From positions 1-38,870 of IMG/VR virus record IMGVR_UViG_3300047550_002356: a stretch of 38,870 nucleotides of DNA, one strand, 5' to 3'. Source of the DNA: a virus. This document shows, piece after piece, positions 1-9,245 of this stretch (the first letter of the stretch is position 1; each line of letters opens with the position of its first letter). The notes beneath the pieces were generated by a model. It saw only the letters and a program-made list of their open reading frames with translations, did no database searches and was not told the origin of the DNA. The translations under genes and the position numbers were made by a program.

Positions 1-122
1 CTTCCTGATGCTTCAGTAATTGACGTTACATCGCTATACCCTATAAACCAAACCGCTTTTACGCCACCGACATTATCCTTACAATCGAATGTACTAAATC
101 CCTGTGTTAATGCGCAAGGCAT
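1..122 (-). CDS. 5' fragment of virion protein gene (duplicate of 38334..38849)
   Basis: The first 40 codons of the 171-residue virion protein are repeated here because the contig ends overlap. The start codon is at 120-122, 29 nt downstream of the major capsid stop. It is not a second gene: the bases are identical to the right end, and the reading frame runs off the window edge. This copy shows the true upstream context of the gene, which the right end lacks: an AT-rich leader directly following the capsid gene. Confidence 0.9.
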   Translation of the reverse strand, partial: MPCALTQGFSTFDCKDNVGGVKAVWFIGYSDVTSITEASG

Positions 123-126
123 AATT
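1..126. repeat. Left copy of 126-bp terminal direct repeat
   Basis: These 126 bases are identical to positions 38728-38853, so the molecule is circular or circularly permuted and the contig ends overlap. The match breaks exactly at an inverted repeat (ATAATT-N9-AATTAT, 121-141). After circularisation the major capsid gene lies directly upstream of the gene that starts at 38849. Confidence 0.95.
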
Positions 127-151
127 GTAGTATTTAATTATTTAAAAAATA

Positions 152-1099
152 TTATACAGTAAACTTTACAATCTCCTCGGGGAAAGCAAAGTTTACACCC
201 ATCTTAAACTCTGTCACAAATCTGACTTGGTCAGCCTCTTTCGCATAGAACAATTCGAATTTTTCCTCCTCGTTTACAAGGTCAGTTCCAAGATACAAGT
301 TAGAAAGCCTTGCGCCATAAAGTTTCTTTGTTCCATTCAATCCGGTTACAGGAATTACTTTAATTGTAGTACCGGGATACACAAAATCTTCCAAAGTTTT
401 TTGGTCCATATAGTAATGGAACAAATTAGCAGCACGAAGTTTTAAAGAATAGATGCGGAAAATATCTGTACCCAAGAAAATTGCAGTATCATCTTTATCT
501 ACAATTTCAGCAGGGAATGCCTTATAGATTGCATCCAATACATCAAGAATATTTGATGTTGTAATATCTGTTGCAGGAGTTCCGTAGTATGTTGATGTGT
601 TAGCATTTACAACAGTTCCGGCTGCACCAATCAATTTAATGAAACCGTCAAACTTATTCAAATTACCGTCTCCGCTTGTAGTATCGCCTTGCCAAATCGC
701 TTTCTCAAGTTGAGCAGCAATTTTTTGCACTTTCCTCTCTGTATATTCTTGAGCAAAAATTGTACTGTCATAACGGCTTCCGGCAGGCAATGCCTTTTGC
801 AAATAATAAGCCTCAAGGTCTTTAGGACATAGAGCCTCGTTTACTTTAATCTTACCAACAGTTACAGTACGTTGCGTGAATGTTGTAGTTCCACTTGCGT
901 TAAAACCACAAGAAGCACCTGATTGAAAGAAAGCATCAGTATCCATTATATTAATGGTTTCGCTGCTTTTAATCCCAACCATTACATTCCCTTGCGACTT
1001 AATAAGGTCAGCCGTTTTTGCACTCAATACGGAAGATGCAACAAGTTGTTGAGCATTCTGCTCCGTATATGCAGTCAATGTTCCAAGTGAAAAAGACAT
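152..1099 (-). CDS. Major capsid protein
   Basis: A 315-residue protein that probably forms the icosahedral head shell. I base this on its length, on the arrangement (protease, small membrane protein, scaffold-like protein, then this gene) and on its general look: an N-terminal helical/extended arm, a central region with Asn/Thr-rich loops, and a C-terminal part with a VxFVTEFKMG segment (about residues 291-300), as in capsid proteins of Bacteroidota phages. An HK97-type fold is expected but cannot be proven from sequence alone. The gene has a separate A-rich leader (AAAATTAAAAACTATG) and lies 11 bp after the scaffold-like gene. It is followed across the circle junction by another virion gene without a visible terminator, so the two are probably co-transcribed at high level. 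Confidence 0.8.
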   Translation of the reverse strand: MSFSLGTLTAYTEQNAQQLVASSVLSAKTADLIKSQGNVMVGIKSSETINIMDTDAFFQSGASCGFNASGTTTFTQRTVTVGKIKVNEALCPKDLEAYYLQKALPAGSRYDSTIFAQEYTERKVQKIAAQLEKAIWQGDTTSGDGNLNKFDGFIKLIGAAGTVVNANTSTYYGTPATDITTSNILDVLDAIYKAFPAEIVDKDDTAIFLGTDIFRIYSLKLRAANLFHYYMDQKTLEDFVYPGTTIKVIPVTGLNGTKKLYGARLSNLYLGTDLVNEEEKFELFYAKEADQVRFVTEFKMGVNFAFPEEIVKFTV

Positions 1100-1110
1100 A
1101 GTTTTTAATT

Positions 1111-1704
1111 TTAATTTTTCTTAATTGTTTTTACAAATTCAAGGTATTTAGCAATTTTATCTTGCTTGCTTTCAACGTGACGAAAATTATTAGGCGATGC
1201 TTCTATTGGGTCACTTGATGGAGTATTAATTAACCCAATAATTACATCTTTTAATCCAATCATTTGATTATTCTGTTCAGCAAATTGACTTTGAGTTGTG
1301 CCAATAAGATTTTTTAGAACACTTATTTCTGCTTCAAGTTTTTGTATTTGAGCAGCAAGTGGATTTTGTTGTGTCTCTACGATAGGCTCAACAGTAGCAG
1401 GAGTTTCGGGACTTGTAATAGCAGTTATTTTGCTGCTTTCATCAACAGTCAAAATGCTCCCATCTGCCAAAACATATTCTCCCGTTGGTGCTGCTATTGA
1501 ATTTCCGCTTGTATCAACAAGCATAACAGTTCCACCAACCTCATATTTATCAATCATTATTTTACTGCCATCAGCCAAAGTATATTCTTTTGGGGCTTCT
1601 GTTGGTGCTACGCTTGGAGTTTGCTCCGGAGTTGATACCGGAGGAGGAATAGGCGCATCAGCAAATAGTTGCTGTATTTTTATTAATGCTTCTTGGGCAG
1701 TCAT
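1111..1704 (-). CDS. Putative scaffold / capsid assembly protein
   Basis: A 197-residue, Pro/Glu/Thr-rich protein immediately upstream of the major capsid gene, the usual place for a scaffold. Residues about 41-54 and 77-90 are two copies of a short unit, EYTLADGSKIMID and EYVLADGSILTVDE, separated by a Gly/Thr linker. A predicted coiled coil follows (about 119-160: IQKLEAEISVLKNLIG...), then a basic C-terminal tail ending KTIKKN, which could bind capsid subunits. The low-complexity N-terminus, tandem unit, coiled coil and charged tail fit a scaffold, but the repeated units could also make it a minor or decoration protein. It is the first gene after the terminator at 1762-1781, and an AT-rich leader with an AATCTATTTA element precedes the start, so it may begin its own transcript with the capsid gene. 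Confidence 0.55.
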   Translation of the reverse strand: MTAQEALIKIQQLFADAPIPPPVSTPEQTPSVAPTEAPKEYTLADGSKIMIDKYEVGGTVMLVDTSGNSIAAPTGEYVLADGSILTVDESSKITAITSPETPATVEPIVETQQNPLAAQIQKLEAEISVLKNLIGTTQSQFAEQNNQMIGLKDVIIGLINTPSSDPIEASPNNFRHVESKQDKIAKYLEFVKTIKKN

Positions 1705-1761
1705 ATAGATTATTTATAGTAAATAGATTAAATAAACCTATTGACCAAATAGAATAAAAAA

Positions 1762-1781
1762 AAGGGAGTAGAAACTCCCTT
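1762..1781 (-). terminator. Intrinsic terminator after the small membrane protein gene
   Basis: On the minus strand an 8-bp perfect stem AAGGGAGT / ACTCCCTT with a TTCT loop is followed by eight T residues (plus-strand A run at 1755-1762). It lies between the 81-residue gene and the scaffold-like gene, so it separates the tail/protease transcript from the capsid transcript. Confidence 0.9.
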
Positions 1782-1844
1782 ACAAACAAAACCAAAATTT
1801 ACACAATAAACTAAAAACCGAAGACAAAACAAAATAACACAAAA

Positions 1845-2090
1845 CTAATCAACATTTTCTTTTTCTCTTGTAAAAATCTCGCCACTTGAATTTGTAAAAA
1901 GATTTTTAATAAGGTACGAAAATCCGGCACTTAATGCCACCCATCCAATTGAAGATGCTTCATCTACATTGGGTATTCTACCATCTTGAAAAATTTCTTG
2001 CAATCCTTTTAACAAAATGGCAAGTAATGAAACAACTGCTCCCTTTAATACATCCTTGTAATCTAAATTCAAAAATTTACTCATTGTCAA
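1845..2090 (-). CDS. Small membrane protein, holin-like
   Basis: An 81-residue protein with one clear hydrophobic stretch (about 17-31, GAVVSLLAILLKGLQ) and a second, weaker one (about 48-62, IGWVALSAGFSYLIK), joined by a polar loop and ending in a charged tail. The two-segment, short, basic-ended layout resembles class II holins, but the position between the prohead protease and the scaffold-like gene is not a lysis position, so a capsid-assembly role is equally possible. The start overlaps the protease gene by 14 nt; the second Met (residue 3) is an equally good start. A strong terminator follows at once. I do not recognise a named family with certainty. Confidence 0.6.
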   Translation of the reverse strand: MTMSKFLNLDYKDVLKGAVVSLLAILLKGLQEIFQDGRIPNVDEASSIGWVALSAGFSYLIKNLFTNSSGEIFTREKENVD

Positions 2091-2685
2091 TTTGTTTTAA
2101 TATGTTAATAATAGTTTCAATTTTTCTTTCGTGTGCATTCAGTTTTTGAGGAATGTATTTAAATATGCCCTCAACACTAAATCCTTTTACTCTGCCTTCC
2201 TTAATCATATTCCATACATCTTCATTCTCAACCTTGAAACTACCAAACCAACTTCCATCCGGTACATTCTCAAAACCATTCATTGCGTGTACTCCACGCT
2301 TACCATCTTTAATCCAACTCTCAAACATAGTCAATCCTTCGACAATTTGACCGCTATCGTGCATTAAATTTACATTCCGTTGATAACCTTTTTTGAAAAA
2401 CTTTAATGCTATTTTTTTAATATCATCTGCTTGAAACAACACATAATACTCACCGTTTGCATCAGAACGATAAATAGGAGTATTTGCTAACATCAATGCC
2501 CCTGTTATAATTCGTTGTTCTTCATTCTGAATAGCAAATAAATTTCTATTCTGTTGCATTTCGTCATTAAATGCAAGAAAGTTTTTTTCTATTGCGGGTC
2601 TATCAACAAGTGCTACATATTGCACTTCAGCATCACTATCTACATTCTCGTCTATTATAAGACGGTAAATTGGTAATTCTTTCAT
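2077..2685 (-). CDS. Prohead serine protease, XkdF-like
   Basis: A 202-residue protein predicted to mature the prohead. The N-terminal YRLIID...VQYVALVDRPAIEKNF, the middle GEYYVLF and the C-terminal half GSWFGSFKVENEDVW and GFSVEGIF are the pattern of XkdF-like / S78-type phage proteases. The probable catalytic residues are His109 (NLMHD) and Ser170 (GFSVEG). I start it at 2685 (MKELPIYRL), directly behind a TGCTATTTATAGTT element; an in-frame ATG 15 nt upstream at 2700, touching the tape-measure stop, is possible. The last 14 nt overlap the small membrane protein gene. Its position between tape measure and scaffold/capsid genes, away from the portal, is unusual. Confidence 0.75.
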   Translation of the reverse strand: MKELPIYRLIIDENVDSDAEVQYVALVDRPAIEKNFLAFNDEMQQNRNLFAIQNEEQRIITGALMLANTPIYRSDANGEYYVLFQADDIKKIALKFFKKGYQRNVNLMHDSGQIVEGLTMFESWIKDGKRGVHAMNGFENVPDGSWFGSFKVENEDVWNMIKEGRVKGFSVEGIFKYIPQKLNAHERKIETIINILKQIDNE

Positions 2686-2699
2686 AACTATAAATAGCA
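2686..2699 (-). promoter_or_regulatory. TGCTATTTATAGTT element before the protease gene
   Basis: The same 14 bases occur at 38242-38255 upstream of the portal operon. Here the element directly abuts the preferred start codon of the protease gene. It may be part of a phage promoter or a translation signal; see the motif finding. Confidence 0.4.
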
Positions 2700-2700
2700 T

Positions 2701-5169
2701 TTATGATAATCTTGCCGCACGATTTATTCTCCTTTGTTTTTCTTGACTGTCTGTTACATCACTTTCAAGAACATACGAACGTGAAGCCTGACCTATTTTA
2801 TTAATTGTTTGATTATCCAATTTTGTTGTTGCAACTTGTGGAACAGGGGGAGCAATTGGAGCGGGTGCAGAAATAGATGGTGCGCTCCCACCATCTCCTC
2901 CGGGAATTTTTACCTTTGTTATTTCTCTAATATTCTTTATTCCCGTTGCAACTGCAACGGCAGCATTTGCTGCACCAAGTATTTGACCAACAGGCGGAGG
3001 AATGCTTTGCGCTGCTGCAAATGCTTTTTGTGCAGCAGTAAATGTTGATATTGTCGCTTCAGCAATTGCAAATACTTTCCCGGCCCTTGTATTTTTACCA
3101 AATAAGTTTGCAAGTCCTCCCAACGTTCCTGCAATTGCATCGGCTGTTGCTATTGTAGATTTTATTTTTTCTTCTTCTAATTTCTTTTCTGCATCTGCTA
3201 TATCTTTTCTCTTTGCTAAATATTCTTCTTCAGTAATTATTTTTTGATTAAATGCATCCTCTACTAATTGAGTTTCTTTTGCTAATGCTTCTTGCCTTGC
3301 TGCAAATTCTTGTTCGGGGTCATTTGCAATCCCTTCTAATTTGGCAACGTCCTCCCCTAATTGTTTTTTCTTTGCTTCTTTTATTGCTATTGTTTCATCA
3401 ACTGCTTGTTGTACTCTTAATTCAGCAAGTAGTTTATCTCTTGCAATAATTTGTTCGGCAGTTAAATTTTCTTCTGCTAATATCTGTTCACGTTGTTTTT
3501 GATATTTATATCTTACATTCTCTAATGCCTTTTGTACTTCATCTTGTATTGCATTAATGCGAAGCGTTTCTTTTATATCATTTGATTGCTTTTCAAACTC
3601 TGCAATCTTTTGCAATTCCGCTTTTCTCTTTTCTTCATCTGCTTTTAATTTTGCTTCTTCATTCGCATTATTTAATTGAGTATATTTATCCTTTATTGCT
3701 GCAATTAACTTTTGTTTAGTTTCTTCAGATAATTTTGCATTTGCTTCGACTAAATTTATTTCATCTGATAATTGAAATTCTAATTCTTTTTTCCGTCTTT
3801 TAAATTCATCTTTTATGCTTGATAAATCAAGTTCTTTTTTTATGTCTGCTAATTTTTTCGCCGCTTCTAATTCTGCTGCGTCTCTTTCTTTCCTTGCTGT
3901 TGCTGCTTTATCTCCTGCTGCTTTATCAATTGATGCAATTTGATTTTGAAAACCCGCTTTCTGATTTTTTAATGCAGTCAAAGATTTCTCTGCTTCTTTT
4001 ATTGTTGCATCTCCTTCCTCTGCTGTTTTTTTAGGGTCAAATAACAACCCTGCTAATGCATCAGTTCCTTCCTCTAATAATTTGTCATTAACTCTAAAAT
4101 CAATATTAACGCCCGGAATTTTATTTATTAATCCTATTAATCCATTAATGGCGTTTGTTCCAAGTTTAAATAATAACTGTATTGGTAATGTTACAAACTC
4201 AATAAACCCTTTTAAATATTTCTTATTTCTTTCCGCTGCTTCAACTGCAAGTTTCTTATTTGTTTTTTCTGCTTCAATGGAAACCTCTTGTGCTTTTATT
4301 GCAGCATCAATCTGTTTTATTTTAAGTTCTAATATTTCCCTTTCTGATTTCCCTTGTTGCTTTAATATATTTTCTTGCTCTCCAATAGCATCTAATTTTT
4401 CTTTCTCCGCTACTGCATTCTTTTTACTATCCTCTGCTAATTTTTTTTGCTCACTACTTACGCCACCAATTAACGTTTTTATTTCTTCCCAATACGCAAC
4501 AATACTTCCCAATGCGACAACAAGTAATCCAATACCCGTTGAACCTATTGCAGCCTTTAATGATTTAAACGCATTAACAAGCCCTGTCCCAACTATGCTT
4601 TTTAATCTATTAAAAGACTCCGCTGAATTTGCAATTGTTGAAAGACCTTGCGATAATGCTAATGCTGACTGAACTTTTAATAAAGATTTTTGCACATTCT
4701 CGCTTTCTACACCAACTAATCCTAACGCACCTTGAACGGCACTAAATCCTCCCGCAACACTTGACAATGCCCCTGCAAATACTTGGAATTTTTTTTCGGG
4801 ATTAAATAAATCAGCGGTTTCTGCTGCTTCTTTTACTTTGTCTTTTAATGCTGCGACCTTTTTCGCTGCGTTAATTGCCTCCTTTGAATAATCGCCAAAC
4901 TGTTCCTGTGCTTTTATTAATTCTAAATTGGCTTCCTTTATTTGCGACTTTAAACTGCCAACACTTTTTTTAGATTGTTCACCAACTTCACTTACCTTTT
5001 TCTTAAATGCTTCGGCTGTGTTTGCGGCTTTTTTAAATTCTTCGCTGCCTTCACCAAATTCCTTTTTTAACTTTTCCGCTTCCTTCTCTGCTGCTTCTAA
5101 TCCGATTTTTAATTTATCTAAATCATTTGTGTTTATATCTATCTCAACACCTATTTTTTCTGTTGCCAT
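2701..5169 (-). CDS. Tape measure protein
   Basis: An 822-residue, Lys/Glu/Ala-rich protein that sets tail length and is probably ejected with the DNA. Long heptad-like coiled coils fill about residues 10-120 and 425-680 (for example AEELEAAKKLADIKKE-type runs). A hydrophobic Gly/Ala/Val segment at about 209-229 (GSTGIGLLVVALGSIVAYWEE) is the membrane-active stretch typical of tape measures, and a second Ala/Ile-rich region lies near 700-770. The C-terminal 60 residues are Pro/Ala-rich and then basic. At about 0.15 nm per residue the length would suit a siphovirus tail of about 120 nm (a rule of thumb, not a measurement). The gene is flanked by tail proteins and the protease. Reading frames on the other strand inside it arise from its biased composition. 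Confidence 0.9.
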   Translation of the reverse strand: MATEKIGVEIDINTNDLDKLKIGLEAAEKEAEKLKKEFGEGSEEFKKAANTAEAFKKKVSEVGEQSKKSVGSLKSQIKEANLELIKAQEQFGDYSKEAINAAKKVAALKDKVKEAAETADLFNPEKKFQVFAGALSSVAGGFSAVQGALGLVGVESENVQKSLLKVQSALALSQGLSTIANSAESFNRLKSIVGTGLVNAFKSLKAAIGSTGIGLLVVALGSIVAYWEEIKTLIGGVSSEQKKLAEDSKKNAVAEKEKLDAIGEQENILKQQGKSEREILELKIKQIDAAIKAQEVSIEAEKTNKKLAVEAAERNKKYLKGFIEFVTLPIQLLFKLGTNAINGLIGLINKIPGVNIDFRVNDKLLEEGTDALAGLLFDPKKTAEEGDATIKEAEKSLTALKNQKAGFQNQIASIDKAAGDKAATARKERDAAELEAAKKLADIKKELDLSSIKDEFKRRKKELEFQLSDEINLVEANAKLSEETKQKLIAAIKDKYTQLNNANEEAKLKADEEKRKAELQKIAEFEKQSNDIKETLRINAIQDEVQKALENVRYKYQKQREQILAEENLTAEQIIARDKLLAELRVQQAVDETIAIKEAKKKQLGEDVAKLEGIANDPEQEFAARQEALAKETQLVEDAFNQKIITEEEYLAKRKDIADAEKKLEEEKIKSTIATADAIAGTLGGLANLFGKNTRAGKVFAIAEATISTFTAAQKAFAAAQSIPPPVGQILGAANAAVAVATGIKNIREITKVKIPGGDGGSAPSISAPAPIAPPVPQVATTKLDNQTINKIGQASRSYVLESDVTDSQEKQRRINRAARLS

Positions 5170-5179
5170 TATTTATATT

Positions 5180-7384
5180 TTATACGTATGACAATTCAAT
5201 TACTTTTAATAACTCTACTTTAGTTGTTTCATATTCATTCGGGTTATAGTCAATTATTTTATTTAACCTCCACAATGCGCCGTCAATGAATATTAGAAAT
5301 GTAAAATTCAAATTGTATATGTCAACGTTGTTTAATTTTACATTGCACGTTAATAATTTACTGTCTTTATCGCTTATCTCCGCAACGTATTCACTCCAAT
5401 ATCCATTATATAAATTTGCCGAAGGGTAACTTGATACTCCACTAAAATACAATTCATTCGGTGCGCCGAAATTTATATCAGCCAAAGGCAAATCTGGGTC
5501 ATCTAAATGTCCCGCATAACCGTATGTATTCAATGTGCCTAAAACAGTTGCACCGTTTTTTACATCGTAATTATTTACGCCTGTAACTTTTTTCCGCTGC
5601 ATTATTCTTACAACGTGGTCGGTGCTTTCTTCAACTTTAGGTATTACGTTGCTATTTGTAATCTTTAATATTGTTGGATATATTTTATCTTCGCCTGTAT
5701 AACCCACTAATGGAGTTGCTGCAAATATTACTTCAGCAGTTTGTTTCTCTTTTGCAAACTCATATCCTGTATCAACTATTGTATCGCCGTAACCCTGTGT
5801 GTATTTTTTTTGATACTGTTCATTATAATAATCATTATCCGGCTTATACTTGTATTCAAAATACCTTCCATTAATTTCACTCATTGGCTTTAATCGTATC
5901 GGTTTACTTCTATCTACTTTATATGTCCAATCTAATGCAATACCGCTACCATCTCTCAATAAAAGAAAATCGTTATTATCTACTTTAAACAAATCATCTG
6001 AATGCAATAGTAATTCAGCATCTTGAACATAAAAAGTAATAAATGGTTTTATTATAAGATGCTTTGATTTTTCTTTACTTTCTACAATGTATAAATTGAA
6101 CATCTTCACAAGAGATGCAATAAATTCCCTCATAAATATTCCTTTTGGAATAAGGCTGTTTATGTCTATCGCATCTCCATAGTTTAATGGTGCAATTACG
6201 GCAACATTACTATCAATATTTAATGAAGCATTATATAAAGTCACATATCCCGATGAAACAGAATTAGGAGGGAACATTTGTATATTGACAGATATTTCAA
6301 CCCTGTATGTGTCGTTCTGATTTATTGTATCTGTTGGCGTTCCATTAAAATACATTTGCCTTGTTTGTGTACCCGAAAACAATACATAACTTAATGAAGG
6401 GAACTGATAAAGCAATACATTGTTTTTATACAATTTGCAATATGCAAACATATTACCACCTCCATTCGTGGTAACAGTTATTGCTCCGGCAACAAATATT
6501 GCAAACGTTCCTGTAATTGGGTCAACATTAGTTGAAGTAAAGTTTGTTCCATTACTTGTAAAATTGCTCAATGTATATGTTGAGTACGTTATATCTTTTA
6601 CAACAGTCAACGTACTACCAGCATTTATATTTAACCAATTGTTAGAAACAAATGAATAAGATGCTCTAACTAATGCCGTTGTCTGTTTCAATAACTGCTT
6701 TGAGTTATTCGGTATGATTAGTCTTTTGAATAAATCAGTATTAAAGAAAGTGCTTTCGTATGTATATCCTGTAAACTCAAATATTTTGTCAACATAATCT
6801 TTTACATATAACGCAGGTCGCAATGCTTTTATGTCCCAATCGTGTTTATTAGTAGAGCAATTACCGTAATCTATTAATGGATAATAATAACCACTTGCAT
6901 TATCCCAACTTTGTGTGGCATTGCTTAATGTCCAATTGTGTGTAATATTATTTCCATTTATTACACTCATATCCAAATCCTCCAATCTTGCGTTACCCAT
7001 TGCAGACACAAAGCCACCTAACTCACCGAATACAACGCACTCATATTCTATTGCATCTCCGTCAATGATAATTTCAAGCAATCGCAATATGCCTTTAAAT
7101 ATTTGCGTCTTCTCTATAAACACAATACAAGCAGCGGACTTTGCAGCGTTGAAGTTGTTACCCACGTTAATGACAGAGGGGTTGTATGGATTACTGCTTC
7201 CAAATTGGAATATATGACCGAATATCTTATTGTTAATTGCATTGCCCGGAATTACTATTGTTTTTGAATATGAAGTATTTCTTGACGCAAAATCTTTTAC
7301 ATCGTCAATATTAAATGAATACTCACTTGATATATCTTTTGATAAATCAAGTTGAATGCCCTCTATGAATATTTCTGTTCTCAC
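5180..7384 (-). CDS. Large tail structural protein (baseplate/hub position)
   Basis: A 734-residue virion protein. The N-terminus (FIEGIQLDLSKDISSEYSFN...DFASRNTSYSKTIVIPGN, residues about 6-49) reads like the opening domain I associate with tail-tip proteins in Bacteroidota siphophages. The middle is Asn/Ser/Thr-rich, like beta-sandwich adhesin modules. The C-terminus (VAEISDKDSKLLTCNVKLNNVDIYNLNF) again looks like beta structure. It overlaps the upstream gene by 4 nt (stop/start ATGA-type coupling) and is followed 10 bp later by the tape measure. This position corresponds to distal tail or hub proteins in other siphophages, but gene order here is inverted relative to the usual TMP-then-tip order, so the exact role stays open. 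Confidence 0.6.
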   Translation of the reverse strand: MRTEIFIEGIQLDLSKDISSEYSFNIDDVKDFASRNTSYSKTIVIPGNAINNKIFGHIFQFGSSNPYNPSVINVGNNFNAAKSAACIVFIEKTQIFKGILRLLEIIIDGDAIEYECVVFGELGGFVSAMGNARLEDLDMSVINGNNITHNWTLSNATQSWDNASGYYYPLIDYGNCSTNKHDWDIKALRPALYVKDYVDKIFEFTGYTYESTFFNTDLFKRLIIPNNSKQLLKQTTALVRASYSFVSNNWLNINAGSTLTVVKDITYSTYTLSNFTSNGTNFTSTNVDPITGTFAIFVAGAITVTTNGGGNMFAYCKLYKNNVLLYQFPSLSYVLFSGTQTRQMYFNGTPTDTINQNDTYRVEISVNIQMFPPNSVSSGYVTLYNASLNIDSNVAVIAPLNYGDAIDINSLIPKGIFMREFIASLVKMFNLYIVESKEKSKHLIIKPFITFYVQDAELLLHSDDLFKVDNNDFLLLRDGSGIALDWTYKVDRSKPIRLKPMSEINGRYFEYKYKPDNDYYNEQYQKKYTQGYGDTIVDTGYEFAKEKQTAEVIFAATPLVGYTGEDKIYPTILKITNSNVIPKVEESTDHVVRIMQRKKVTGVNNYDVKNGATVLGTLNTYGYAGHLDDPDLPLADINFGAPNELYFSGVSSYPSANLYNGYWSEYVAEISDKDSKLLTCNVKLNNVDIYNLNFTFLIFIDGALWRLNKIIDYNPNEYETTKVELLKVIELSYV

Positions 7385-8526
7385 CTATATTGAGAGTTTA
7401 TGTTCATCAAATCAGCATCAATAGTCAATACTTTATTTTGTCTATCTTGTTTGTATTTTTCTTCCCAATTAGTTGTCTTTACTACTAATGGATAAAAAAA
7501 GTTATTGTATTCTAAATACGCTTCAGTTGAATTGATTAATTCTGAAAACCAATTATAATCTTTCATTGATAACATATCGGTTTGCAGTTTAATGCTTACA
7601 ACTTTTTTAACTGCATAACTATTACCACCACCGAATAATACATTGTATTGATTATAATTTTTCATTTGATTAGAACCATTCAATTGGTATTCCATACGTT
7701 CAAATGATTTGCGTTGATTTGCCGTTGATAACCTATTCGCTAAATAGAATTGATACGTTTCGTATCCACCTAATGAATTTAAAAAATGTACGTTGTAATT
7801 ATTATATCTATTTGAACAGTTAGGTATAATAAATAATTCCTCCCCTGCTCCTATTTTAACTCCATAGAATGGAGTGCTATCAAGTATAAATGTAGTACCA
7901 AATGTTGTGTTAATTGCAGTTGGCGATAAATCTAATATAGTAATTAAACCGGACGAATTACTTGCAGTTGATGGCGAACCAAATGGAGTTCCATCTGCAT
8001 TGTATCTTTGAACGCTTACTGTTATTGATGCAGAAGAATTTTGTCTATATGTTATAAATAATCTACTATTATATAAAGATTGAATAAATGATTTATCTCT
8101 GTTTGTTAGCCAATTAAATGTATTGTAATAATTAGTTGACCAATCTCTGAATATTGGTTGATAATAATTATATGCAGATGCAGTTGCAGAACTTAAATTA
8201 CTATACGTTACCCCACCATATTCTTCTCCAAATTGTATTGTGTAATCAACTTTATTATCACTCCCGCTATATGCAAATATCCCTTGAGATGTTGTTGGTT
8301 TAAAATAAGAATATAAATAATTTCTTACAATACTTGATACATCAACAATACCATTACTATTCAAGTCTGAAAATATTCGAAGCCTTGTTATTAATGTGCT
8401 ATTGATATATACATCAAATATGTATTTGAAATTTGGCTGCCCAACGTTTGTACTTGTAACAACCCACCACATATCATTACTTGCACTTGGGTATGTTTCC
8501 GGTTGACTTAATACAGTTACCGCCAT
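7381..8526 (-). CDS. Tail structural protein
   Basis: A 381-residue, Tyr/Asn/Ser-rich protein with no membrane segment. Its composition and alternating hydrophobic pattern suggest beta structure. A C-terminal segment (about 310-380: KLQTDMLSMKDYNWFSELINS...VLTIDADLMN) looks like a compact folded domain. It is translationally coupled on both sides: its start shares one base with the upstream stop at 8526, and its end overlaps the next start by 4 nt. The location between the tail-completion-like gene and the large tail protein indicates a virion tail component, possibly a distal-tail-type protein. I do not recognise a specific family. Confidence 0.55.
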   Translation of the reverse strand: MAVTVLSQPETYPSASNDMWWVVTSTNVGQPNFKYIFDVYINSTLITRLRIFSDLNSNGIVDVSSIVRNYLYSYFKPTTSQGIFAYSGSDNKVDYTIQFGEEYGGVTYSNLSSATASAYNYYQPIFRDWSTNYYNTFNWLTNRDKSFIQSLYNSRLFITYRQNSSASITVSVQRYNADGTPFGSPSTASNSSGLITILDLSPTAINTTFGTTFILDSTPFYGVKIGAGEELFIIPNCSNRYNNYNVHFLNSLGGYETYQFYLANRLSTANQRKSFERMEYQLNGSNQMKNYNQYNVLFGGGNSYAVKKVVSIKLQTDMLSMKDYNWFSELINSTEAYLEYNNFFYPLVVKTTNWEEKYKQDRQNKVLTIDADLMNINSQYR

Positions 8527-9245
8527 TATTTTTTATTTATCCTGTTATTAAATGTCTTTAAATATACAGATACATCAGCCCCTGCCGTTTGTGCTAATAC
8601 CTTAATAAACGATTGACCAAAATACTTGTCAACTGCACTATCGAAAAAACTTGTTTTTGGCAATCCTTTTTCTTTTATCCCTACTGCTATTGCGTATGCA
8701 AGACTTTTCATATTACTCGTTTCGCTAACAATTTTTGTTACAGCCTTTCTTTTTTTTTGCAGTTTGCTTAATTTTTTTGTTTGGTCTTCTGCTCTTGCTC
8801 TAATTGAATTATCTTTTAGCCATTGTAGTATTGCATTATTAAATTTCTTCCCTATTAACGGCGCACCGTTTTTTGTCCTATAATCATTAAATTTATAAGG
8901 GCTGTCAGGTTGTTTGCTTACATATCCTTTTACTCCCTTGTTTACAAAATCATAATATTTCCCTGCACCCGTTTTATCATAACCAACAGTAAGTTTAAAT
9001 CCCATTTCTGTTTCTTCAATCTCTCCCTGTCCAATATCATCTTGCAATGCGCCCGTTGATACTTTTCCAAGTTTATTTAAGTTCTCTTTAACTTGTATAA
9101 TAAACTCTCCGGCAGTTACAATAACAAGTTGTTTTGTTATTGGCAGTTTATCTATTTGGTCGTAATCGCTTTTATTTGCTGATAGATTTTTAAAAAAATC
9201 ACCGCCAAGCAATTCATCCTGTAATTGTCTAATACTTTTTGGCAT
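8526..9245 (-). CDS. Tail completion / HK97 gp10-like protein
   Basis: A 239-residue protein with a strongly basic C-terminal half (KKLSKLQKKRKAVTKI at about 157-172). The region YYDFVNKGVKGYVS (about 97-110) next to a short SPYKFNDY segment resembles the core of HK97 gp10-like head-tail joining or tail-completion proteins found in Bacteroidota phages, where one domain binds the tail tube. The family assignment is by pattern only. The start overlaps the second tail-chaperone frame by 17 nt, and the next tail gene begins at its stop, so it is part of a tightly coupled tail operon. Confidence 0.5.
   Translation of the reverse strand: MPKSIRQLQDELLGGDFFKNLSANKSDYDQIDKLPITKQLVIVTAGEFIIQVKENLNKLGKVSTGALQDDIGQGEIEETEMGFKLTVGYDKTGAGKYYDFVNKGVKGYVSKQPDSPYKFNDYRTKNGAPLIGKKFNNAILQWLKDNSIRARAEDQTKKLSKLQKKRKAVTKIVSETSNMKSLAYAIAVGIKEKGLPKTSFFDSAVDKYFGQSFIKVLAQTAGADVSVYLKTFNNRINKK

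Noticed and set aside
4082-4672. Long open frame on the plus strand inside the tape measure gene
   Set aside because: Caused by the biased composition of the tape measure gene. The product is a hydrophobic Ser/Phe-rich sequence without motif, and no other plus-strand gene is credible in this genome.
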